Source of the DNA: Anthopleura xanthogrammica
Lineage: Eukaryota; Cnidaria; Anthozoa; Actiniaria; Actiniidae
DNA length: 64,000 nt
Assembly (NCBI GenBank): GCA_964019055.1
Contig: OZ025207.1
Location: 17,672,230 to 17,736,229, forward strand
Reading direction: 5' to 3'
Shown: positions 24,630-34,100 of the stretch, piece after piece
How the letters are laid out: every line of letters starts with the position of its first letter
How positions within the stretch are numbered: the first letter of the stretch is position 1
Notes under the pieces: generated by a model
Told to the model about the DNA's origin: nothing
The model's input: the letters and a program-made list of their open reading frames with translations, nothing else
Databases searched by the model: none
Program-made: the position numbers and the translations under genes

Positions 24630-24632
24630 GTA

Positions 24633-24725
<93 letters not shown>

Positions 24726-27700
24726 GTGATGATGGTGATGATGGTGGTGATGGTGGTGATGGTGATGGTGATGATGATGGTCATGGTCATGGTCATGGTC
24801 ATGGTGGTGGTGATGGTGATGGTGATGGTGATGGTGGTGTTGATGATGATGATGATGATGATGCATATGAGTTCGTATTAGTCTACTCAGTAATATTCTA
24901 AAACAAACATTTCTCCTTTTAATTCCTTTTCTACTGTATTTACTTAACTATTTCTATATTCATTTATTTTTTCAACTTCTATTTTGTGTTGTTTCTTTTT
25001 TTATTAATATTCATCTTTTGAATGTTTTTCCCCCCGTCCTCATTTCACGTTTCTATATTGTAAGTGAATAGTTAGTGAGCCCCCTCGATGAACTTTTGCT
25101 CTTTGGGGCAAACTAGAGATATGTCTAAGTAAAAAGTAGTCCTACCTGCATTGATGTCATCATCTTAGCATCTTGAAAACGAAACCACACAGATTTATCA
25201 ATAGAGCTGTCATTCGATGCTTGAAGGAGGTTTTCAGCAATACGATAAATGGAGCGTTTGTTTATCGGCATGATTTGATATTTGGCACACATTTTGTAAC
25301 TTCCTTTGAGATAATTAACAGGAAAACAATAAGCGTGATTTGCCGTTGAAATGAGACGTGTTATCGTCCCTTTTCTTAAACCGTAAAATTGTTTTTGAGA
25401 ATCAATGATAAAATTCTAGGATTTGGTAATAAATTGGGGGAATGAAGTCCTGTTGTATAGTCGATTGTTGCCCTCATTGGAACTTTATAGGAAAAGAATA
25501 ATATATGGATATAATCTCAAAGGAGATGGATGGAAAAGATTACGGGATCTTAGTGAAATGTTGAGGCAAGTCTTAAACAATGCCAAGAAGAAGAAAAAAT
25601 ACCTTGTAATATGAATTGATGATAGTCTGATCCATGGATATTAGATGCAATACATTCCCACACCGCTTCACGCTCTTGCAGTGCGCTGCCGCTGAACACA
25701 GAAGTAGTGGTACTGTTTTGGAATACCACTCCATCTCGTGCCCATGCCACATGTGGTACTGGATAACCAAATGATTCAGGACAGGTAAGGCTGAGTGGTG
25801 AACGTAGACCAAGGACTTGCACAGTGGTTGGATTTTGCGGTTTGTTTTTAAGTGAAGCTAAAACAAATAATGAATCACAGTGTTTATTACTCAGCTGTTG
25901 CAATGATCAACAATAATGGATAATCAAATTTCATGGAAAGATGGGGATGTAAATTCTAATGTTACAAAAGTTAACAATCTTAAATTATGGATGTACTTAA
26001 AAAATGCATTGTTCTCTTGGACATGGGTATTATATTTATCCTATCTATTTATCGTCATTCGGCTAGTTTTGTATTTCTCTATCATTTTTCTGTAGTTTGT
26101 CTCAGAGTCTCAAATTGCTTTTTTTATCATTGTCATGGTCATGGACAGTTTTATAATATTTATTATTACCTTTGCTTTCTGAATATACCTCTACTTCACA
26201 TAAGGCTAGAACTCCATTCATACTTCTTATCCGAATGTTCAGGTAGCGTCCACGTTTCCTTGGCTTACAGTAGAACGATGCTTTTGGTAAAGTAGCCATA
26301 CTGTGTAAAGAATCACCACACCGAGGATTGTCGTTGCCTTCATTCGTGAGACTATCACCTGACAAAGAAAATACAGAATGGTGGAATATAAATTCAGATG
26401 GGACGTGCGCAAAATATCTATTTGAGGGCATAATCAATACAACAGGACATTAAAAGTCCCATCTAAAGATTAGCCTAAATTAAATTGGAATAGAAATACT
26501 TTAAAACACAAGCTAAACAAAAGAAAAAAGAAAAAAAGGAAAGGCAGAACACACACAAAAAAGAGAAAAAAGTTATAAATCTTTTAAAAATCTTAATTTT
26601 CATTCTGCTACAATTGTAGTACTAACCTACTCGTATCTCGAAGTTTGACAGTCTGCCAGACTCATTTTTTCTATTCACTATGAAGACTTCTGAAACGTCT
26701 TTACTTGCATTGAAATCAACGCGCCACCAAGGATTTGTTGATTCCTGAGTATGTGTGCATGCCTTTGCCTTAACAAATCTTCCATCGCTGTTTCCATCAA
26801 CTGCTTTCGAGCTTTTTGCATCGTAACCTGAAAGTGTACTTGATTGTGCAGTTATCTGACCAAGCGCGATATTTTCTGTGAAATAGAGTATAGAATAAAT
26901 ACATTAATAATGGATTCAATGCTGGAGGCGAGAAGCGATGCATTAGCAGTGCACACCACCCGTGCTTCTCATGAGACTTATCCACACCTTAGGCAGCAAA
27001 AATTCCCTAGCATTGCTTTTTTTTTTTTTTTTTTCTCTTACTCCGACGAAGGAATAACGTTCGGAACGTCCGTATTGTTACAAACTTTTTTACACAATGT
27101 TTTTAAAAGTTATCTTCTTATTCACTTCTTGTCTTACCTGTTGGATTTCTGTTCACAATCACTTCACAAAGTACAAGGATTTTTTCGGCTCCTATCAGTT
27201 GAATCGTAACGTATCTCCCTCTTATTCCAGTGGGACAAATGAAGGCTTTTCTTAAGGCAGCAGTAACTGTCCCAATTACACCACATATGGTATTGTTTGT
27301 ACCATTCTCCAACAGGCTATCTCCTGTTTTGACAAAATATCGTGGTTAAAGTTAAAGTGCACCTAAAAGCATAAAAACAGACCTATCCTAATTTGAAGTT
27401 ATACTTATAAATAATCGAAAAATGAAAGAAATTCTTCATTTAGAATTATTCCCAATTTTTAAACGCCATTTGAAAACGAGACTCTTCGGTTCAGTACCGC
27501 GTGTTGTGAGACTGGGTCGAGTGCATACTAACCACCTCTCATGATTGTAAGCGTCTTTGATTATATCATAGTTAATAAAGAAAGAGCGCTATATAAATCA
27601 TAAATCATTAAAATCATTAAAGTAACAAGAAATTTTACCGAAAAATCTAAAGTAGTTTATGACGTTTATGGTTTTAGTTGATGAAGAAAAACCTCTTCGA

Positions 27701-29719
27701 ATTTTTTTACTGCTATTTCCAAAGAAAAGCTGTTACGTCATAGTTACTCATTGGATGTCGCGAACATCGGCTATTGGTCTCGTTGCCTTGAAATGACGTT
27801 TTGAGAAAAAACTATATTTGTACGAACGTTTTTTTACTAAAATGGCACGCTTCACAATATTTTTAACGTTTTCAATAACAGTTAGTTACAGTCAGTCTTA
27901 ATAAATGTGGAAACAGACCGAACTGTTGAAATTCTTTTATCATTCGTGAACAAAGGCCATCATTGAACACACAGTCAGACTTCGTGCTAAAAATTGGCAC
28001 ATTATTATGTTAATTCTAGCTCATAATGCGAAGTTAGTTTATATGAAGTTTAAGTTTTTCGGATTTTCTTACCTACTCTAATAATGGCTCCAGAAAGTCT
28101 TTCGATACAGCACTCTGATCTACCAATCACATCAATTTGATCCACAGTATAGCTTTTCCCGAGATCTACTCTCCACCAGGGATTGTTTTGCGTTAACGAG
28201 TGCATACAGTGCTCTAATTCGCCAGGCTTTTGTACGAATTCAGTTCGGGAACTACCGTCAACTGCTCGCTGTGGTGCGCAACACTCTTTGAATGCCGAGC
28301 TTGCTGCAGGTTGACGCAGAGCAAGGTTACCTATAATCGAATAAAAGGAAATGAAATAACTACCAAAATGTAACTGGAAAAAATAAATGTTTCGTTTGTT
28401 GTTTCTGTTGAGACCTAATGTAGAATAGGAAACTGTATATTTCTGGTGAGACCTAATGTAGAATAGGAAACTGCGTCATGCACAGATATGGCAATTGTAT
28501 ATTGTATATTTCTGGTGAGACCTAATGTAGAATAGGAAACTGCGTCATGCACAGATATGGCAATTGTATATTGTATATTTCTGGTGAGACCTAATGTAGA
28601 ATAGGAAACTGCGTCATGCACAGATATGGCAATTGTATATTGTATATTTCTGTTGAGACCTAATGTAGGGGATCGAGGAAACTCAGTCATGATATGGCAA
28701 TTGTATACCTTACCTGCACAGACTATACAGACACACCAGGCTATGGTGGCCAGTGATAACCGCAGTTTATCCTGTTATGAAACATAATATAAGATGAGAA
28801 CTGAATAAATCACCATTAACCCCATGCATCCTACTTCCTGCTCCTTCATTCGATCTTTTTTTTTTTTTTTGAGGAAGGATAAAGATCCAAGTATAGCCTT
28901 TTACTCCGACGAAGGACTAGCGTCCGAAACGTCAGTAAGTGATCTTTCTTATTTTTTACGGTGTAAAATTTACCTTTTTATCACAATCCAGTCGCTTTGA
29001 TGTTTATCGTCATGTTAGATAATGTTACCTATTGTAGCTTTTTGTTAAATTTTGACTATTGTTTGGAAGAAATTCATAACATTTGAAAAATTCTGTTTTA
29101 ACTCTCTATAGTTATGCAATTCAAAATGATAAATAAATAATATCGTTATATAATAGGGTAAGATGTTAGATCTGTCTTTGACAAACTCATGGACCTCAAA
29201 CTAACATACCAAAAAAATAGTTTACTGTTGGAAATGAAACTAATATATTTAAAATACGAAAATAAGGGAAGATTGCTCTATTTTACGACAGGTATGTTCA
29301 GTTAAACACATAACGTTTTTAAAAGGATTTTGCGCTTGTCACCAGCATCATACGCTTAAAAAGCGTGAAAAAGATTAACTTTCATTATAACAACAACATT
29401 TTTAACAGTATTGGATTGTGTTATCAGCATGTTTACAATCTTAAGAAAAATATTATAAACTCCTAAAGGACGAATATGCCGTTTTTCTCCTTTAGATAAA
29501 CATCAAAAGTAATATCAAAAGGGTCTGTATTACGACTACACCAATAGTATTTCATGATAATCACTTTGGATTAATTTTATGCTGAGAATTAAACTGGAAT
29601 CGGTTTTTGAATAAATCAGCTGGGAAGGAATTTTATATAAATTTTTTACTTATTTTCTCTGACTTTTTTCGATTTAAAAAAAATAAATTTCAAGATCAAC
29701 TCACCTTCGCGTCTACCAT
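23537..29719 (-). CDS. Secreted multidomain lectin-like protein (2x fucolectin, Ig, D8C, PAN)
   Basis: Ten exons in transcript order: 29705-29719, 28714-28771, 28073-28330, 27138-27323, 26627-26875, 26170-26358, 25603-25857, 25146-25303, 24346-24577, 23537-23820. Together they code 627 residues in frame. A signal peptide (1-24) is split by intron 1: MVDAK, then DKLRLSLATIAWCVCIVCA. Residues 25-172 and 173-318 are two fucolectin (F5/8C-like) domains with NPWWRVD cores. The first keeps His68, Arg95, Arg102 and vicinal Cys98-Cys99, the eel-fucolectin fucose-site pattern. Residues 319-403 are an Ig domain (Cys, WARDG, WEC). Residues 404-533 form a D8C domain as in uromodulin (CFSWNDNCC, GYYVYKL). 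Residues 534-627 are PAN/apple-like with CQSINYY and CEMN. The order and secretion suggest extracellular glycan binding, perhaps in recognition or mucus. No orthologue is recognised. The 15-base first exon is the least certain part. Confidence 0.85.
23960..24015 (-). repeat. Retroelement 3' end (GAATAAAGATT type), reversed
   Basis: AAAGTAAAG repeats followed by TCTTTATTCGTTCATGAAACATACATT. The TCTTTATTCCATCAAAAA stretch inside 30700-30806 is similar. Both look like reverse-oriented 3' tails of LINE-like elements in lectin intron 9 and in the MITE insertion. Class inferred only. Confidence 0.3.
24586..24862. repeat. Long ATT/ATG/TGG trinucleotide microsatellite
   Basis: A run of AAT units, then about 37 uninterrupted GAT units, then interrupted GGT/GAT/CAT variants. 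It lies in lectin intron 8, beginning only 9 bases from the exon 9 boundary at 24577, so on the coding strand the repeat occupies the acceptor-proximal intron. Confidence 0.95.
28403..28700. repeat. Minisatellite with exact 69-bp unit
   Basis: Units beginning TTCTGGTGAGACC or TTCTGTTGAGACC start at 28441, 28510, 28579 and 28648, each 69 bases apart, preceded by a 38-base partial copy at 28403. The full copies are nearly identical. It lies in lectin intron 2, immediately after the signal-peptide exon. Because 69 is a multiple of three it stays open on the minus strand, but it is intronic. Confidence 0.92.
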
Positions 29720-30549
29720 CTTGTTGCTTTCCTTTTGATTTGATTGTAGATCAGTGTACTATGTTTTATAACTGAGTGATTCCTAGTATAATTAAAATTT
29801 AATGGAAGGTCTATATAAAGCAAAGGAAATACATAAAGGTGGGGTGGATGTTGGCTCCAGGAATATCGTCGTCCGTTAATCACCTTTTTCATCTGTTCCT
29901 TTCCCATCAGGACTGTCATATTTTTAATTGTATTTGATAATAGCGGATGAAATGCTAATAAACCTTATATTTTTTTTCTTATCAAAAATGACTTTTCAAT
30001 AGCCAAAGCTTATTAAATTTTATTTCTTATGGAACACATGCTGATATGCCTTAGGACTTAGGCTTCTTGTAACGAAAATACTTTTCAATAGCTAAGGTTT
30101 TTCCAATGTGATTTCTTATTCAAACAGTGGATCACATGCTGACGCACCATACGTTTTTTCTTATCATAAAAATACTTTTAATTATTGAGTTTTTTGGTGG
30201 TGGTCTTTATTGTTCGATTTCAATAAACTAATTTTGGCGCACAGCGTTCTTTAGCTGTGATATCTAGCTAGAAAATTCTCGAGAGTACACTCTTATTCAT
30301 GAATTTTTTTATTGATTTTTAGGTTGTAAGAAAGAAGAAGTTTACCCTTACCAGTTTGTATGGCGATTGCCGTTTGTTCGTCCGAGCTTAGATCGCGAAA
30401 AAGAGAAAGAAGCTTTGGAAATGACAGGTGCAAGAGGGTTGAGTACGATGAGTACTTTTTTGTACGGTTCTGTTTATTTTTTATCAATTCTTTTTTTTAA
30501 CTTCTTTTTGTTATTTTTTGTTATTGTCTTTCTTTTTCTTTCCTTTGCA
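29720..30549. other. Upstream flank of the lectin gene
   Basis: Holds the lectin promoter or 5'UTR and three loosely related stretches with TTTCTTAT and ATACTTTTCAATAG motifs (29965-30190) that look like a degenerate tandem repeat. No other gene supported. Confidence 0.4.
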
Positions 30550-30831
30550 ATGGCCCACTTTCGATATTCTGGTTGCGTGATCACGCACAAAGCAATTTAA
30601 GACGAGGCTCCGGGGAAACAATTGAGTGACCTAATATATTCTTTTGTTTCCCCGGAGCATCGTCTTGAATTGCTTTGTGTGTGATCACTCAACCAGAATA
30701 AATAATAATAATAAATAATAATAAGTCTTTATTCCATCAAAAAGATAAAAATACATATCCTAAGTTACAAAAATTGAAAAAAAATATATATATATTAATA
30801 ATAAGACTAAGAATATCGAAAGTGGGCTATT
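30550..30831. mobile_element. Long-TIR MITE, copy 1, split by an insertion
   Basis: Outer arms GGCCCACTTTCGATATTC and GAATATCGAAAGTGGGC continue inward as CTGGTTGCGTGATCAC...CGGGGAAACAA and its complement TTGTTTCCCCGGAGC...GTGATCACTCAACCAG. An insertion of about 105 bases (roughly 30700-30806; AT-rich, with a TCTTTATTCCATC block) breaks the right arm. A second, uninterrupted copy is at 46264-46440. Confidence 0.75.
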
Positions 30832-31036
30832 ACTTCCTTTTCTAGTCGTTTATATTAGCTCCGTCATATTTTTCCCGACTAGTTTTTGTTCTTGCATGCG
30901 TCGCAAAGAGTATTGGGTAACGTCCAACTTTTCGCGCGCGCTTTCAAAACTTTCGTCACAATCGTTGCTACAACAAGCGAACGCACGAACATTGCTTCAA
31001 ACGCCTGACAAGTAGCTAGATTAAGCACTTACAGAA

Positions 31037-32922
31037 ATGGGCATTGTTGCTAGCTGCTTAACAAATGATATCGAGGAAGCGAAGAGGTGAGACATTGAGA
31101 TTGATGTATTTCCATTGTCCAATAAGATCAACGTATTAATGGCAAAGCAATAACAACATTTACGCCTGTTTCTTTTGTTCCTAGTGAGCTTATGAAGCAA
31201 CTGGAAGCAAATCAACGATGGGCAGTCGCATTAGGAAGTCAACTCGACATTAAGGACAGGTAGGTTAAAGATGAAACAAAACAAATTATATGGTATTGTA
31301 CAAATGTCACACTGACGATGTACAGTATAACAAAAAGCATTACATTTCTTTCGCTTACTGCATAATAATTTTCAAAAAAATCTAGTTTTTCTTTGTGCTC
31401 AAAAACAAAAGCCAAGTTGAAACATCTTGGCTGATGGAAGTCAGGGCACGCCTCGGCTAACTAATATATAGAATTGGAATTTGGAAAATCGGATACCCGG
31501 AGAGAAACTTTTAATTTGAATCAAGGGAGACGCAGGGAAGTCGCGAGTCCAAGACTCCAATAATCGAACGCAAGACTCGATAGAGCGTGCACTACCACTA
31601 CACTACCCTTGACCCCCTCAGAGGGGATGCGAGAATATTCCAGTGGACATAAATTCATTGTTCAATATCCATACCAAAACTATGGGTACTTACCTTACCT
31701 TGAAGTATTTACGTGCGTGCATGATTTTCTTGTTTTTTTGTCACAACCGTCTACCCTGATGAAGAGCAAGTTGCTCGAAAGCTCGGGCCATAAAATTAAT
31801 GTTAGGCTGATGAAACGAAAGTATATAATGAAATACTTTCCTATCTTTTCCAGAGAATTAGCTTCGCGTTTATTAGATATACAAACAGAACGCGACAGGA
31901 ACGAACACTTACTGTGTCAAATCACTCGCTTAGAAAGAGAAATTGAAGTTCTTAAAAGCATCTTGAAGCACAGCGAAAAGGAGGAGGAGAGGCTGAGAAC
32001 AGAACTGATCAGTGCTTTTAATGAACTGAGGTTAGAGTATTTGTTGTTAGAACTCCTTCATATGTGCAGACTCCTTAGTGATCTTACGTACATGTGTTAT
32101 AGTACTAGATCATAATGGACCAGCTTTCTGCTATCTGTGCACAATCATACTATCATTTTGTTTACAACCTAGAGATCATTTGTGTGCTACCTTGCTAAAA
32201 ACGACTTGTGCACAGCAATACCGTCATTCTGGACTACCGTTAGAATATGTATTAGGTCTTGTTTTCATGTGCTGCAGCACTAGATTACCATCTTTGCGCC
32301 GCCAAGTTGAATTATTTGTGCGCAACTGCACTATGATTAATTGCACTACTGCTAGATCCTGCAAAGTAGATCGAACATATTTGCGCAAAGGAAATAATAA
32401 AACCTTGCGAATTATCTATTCACTTACTGAACGGAAAACCCCTCGGTAAAGTGTACAGTTTTTTGCTGGAGAATTTTGCTCAGTTTTTCGAACCAAGTGG
32501 TCTTATTCAAGCTGAACGACGCCAGAACAACCGGAGATCCCAAAGAAAAACTAACCCTCGAAGCACTGCAGGAGAGAACCAACAAGCAACTCTACTCACA
32601 TACGATACCGAGCCCGAGAATCGAACCCGGGTCGCATTTGTTTGAGGCGGCACATTGGCATCGCAGACCCGACGCCGTTCCCAAAAGTTTGGTAAATTTG
32701 GCACGAAGCAGCCCAAGATAAAAGTTCTCCAGAAAAAGTGGCTATGGAGTTTACTATTAGATCACTGATCCGTGTTCATTGATCTCGTTTTCATGCAGGA
32801 AATCCCGATGTAATTTGAACAAAGCAACTAATCAGCTGATGTATCACGTGACTATGGGGATGGATCGAGAGGAAGGAATTGAAGAAGAGCACCGCATCCT
32901 CACTAAAAGTACACCAGTCTAG
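31037..32922 (+). CDS. Small coiled-coil protein with N-terminal acylation-like motif
   Basis: Four exons: 31037-31086, 31185-31259, 31854-32030, 32799-32922. All have GT-AG borders and kept phase (phase 2 at each junction) and give 141 residues. It starts MGIVASC, matching the N-myristoylation pattern (Gly2, Ser6) with Cys7 as a possible palmitoylation site. The middle (about 18-105) is rich in Leu, Glu, Lys and Arg with heptad-like spacing (for example RNEHLLCQITRLEREIEVLK), predicting a coiled coil. A short acidic C-terminal tail follows (MDREEGIEEEH). No domain is recognised. The pattern suggests a small membrane-anchored adaptor or scaffold, which is inference. The repeated phase-2 splicing supports a genuine gene. 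An unannotated upstream 5'UTR exon cannot be excluded. Confidence 0.65.
32505..32715 (-). repeat. tRNA-derived SINE, family A, copy in coiled-coil gene intron 3
   Basis: On the minus strand: a tRNA-like head with GGGTTCGATTCTC, then TGTGAGTAGAGTTGCTTG, TTGGTTCTCTCCTGC and CTTCGAGGG, matching the copies at 16352 and 60661 in order. Confidence 0.65.
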
Positions 32923-34100
32923 ATTTATTTTACTAACATTATTTTATGATATGATGAACTATATAATTGAATCGTTGAACTTATAATTAGATATTTTTCT
33001 ACTTTAAAGATGTTGAAAAAAGGTGCAAATGATCACAAAAAAATTAAACCATCTTTTTAATACGGATGGTTCTTCCAGGTAAGGTTTGTTTAGCAGACAA
33101 CTTTAATGTTCAACACTTTATTTACCCATAAAAATGTAACGATAGGAACTCTTGTCAGTATCAAAATTTACATGATTTCTGGGACTTGAAGGCAAATTTG
33201 AACACTTTTGATTAGCCGAAGAACTGAACTCATAACTCAGGAAATAAAACCAGCTTTTTCTGTGCTTGATGATTGGAAGAACGCACGGTCAACCACCATG
33301 AAATCTTTGTTGACTTTGTTAAAATATGATGGTTATGTCACCACGACCACTCCAGCAAGTGGCACAAACAAAGGCAATAGTCTAAAATGTTATTGTACGT
33401 GGGGATAACCATATTGTTTACGTTTGTTTCTTCCACAATTTTTTATCAAGTTGCCGAGCTTTCGCACTTCTAGTGCATCTTCAGGGCGAAAAGGCAATAG
33501 TATTTGAAACAGACTCAGACCGATCCAGCAGTCCAACGTCATTCAAACTCATGGACAAAAGTCCACTGGTCTGAATAGGCAATCCTTATTGTTCTTCCAC
33601 ATCCAGTAATTAATATAATATACATAATATTATATAATAACGAATGTCTATGACATACAGCTATTTTCAAAAAAGGTTGGTGAAGGTTTTAATGCATGAT
33701 TGCAAGTTGGTTGCTGCATGTTGCACGTTGCTTACCAAGCTTGAAATGTATTATATTCATATGTAAATAATGTCAGGACAGAAGAAAATATGCTGGAAAA
33801 ACCTGCAGGAAAAGTTTGGTAAGATTCCACATCATTGTGACCTTTCGCTGATTGGACTCACATCGCCTATGGTGCATTTCGGGCTTGGTATGCAACATGT
33901 AACATGCAACAAAACCTTCACCAAGCTTTTTGGAAATAGCTGTATTGCAACTATTGTCTTTTTCTGTTCCATTCCTTCGTTTGTTCACATTTTTCTTCCT
34001 TTCTTATCTCCTTCGTCCTTTGTTCCCTCATTGGATTTTTTGATCCTTTGGGCTCTTCTAGAATTGTTTTTTTGACATTTTTACGAATGCACTATTTCAG
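32923..34100. other. Intergenic, coiled-coil gene to phospholipase gene
   Basis: Convergent gene ends share this 1.2 kb. It contains a hammerhead-like motif on the minus strand (33449-33490) and TTGCAT/GTTGC-rich sequence near 33690-33740. No further gene supported. Confidence 0.4.

Noticed and set aside
24531..24881. Open frames of poly-Met, poly-Ile or poly-His over the GAT repeat
   Set aside because: Created by the trinucleotide microsatellite in a lectin intron; flanking exons join in phase without it.
7490..28500. CRISPR array, considered because of short repeated units
   Set aside because: The repeats are contiguous minisatellites without unique spacers, and the genome is eukaryotic.
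28415..28690. Repeat-containing 91-codon frame on the minus strand
   Set aside because: Equals the 69-bp intronic minisatellite, open only because 69 is divisible by three; no domain, and exon 2 to exon 3 splicing skips it.
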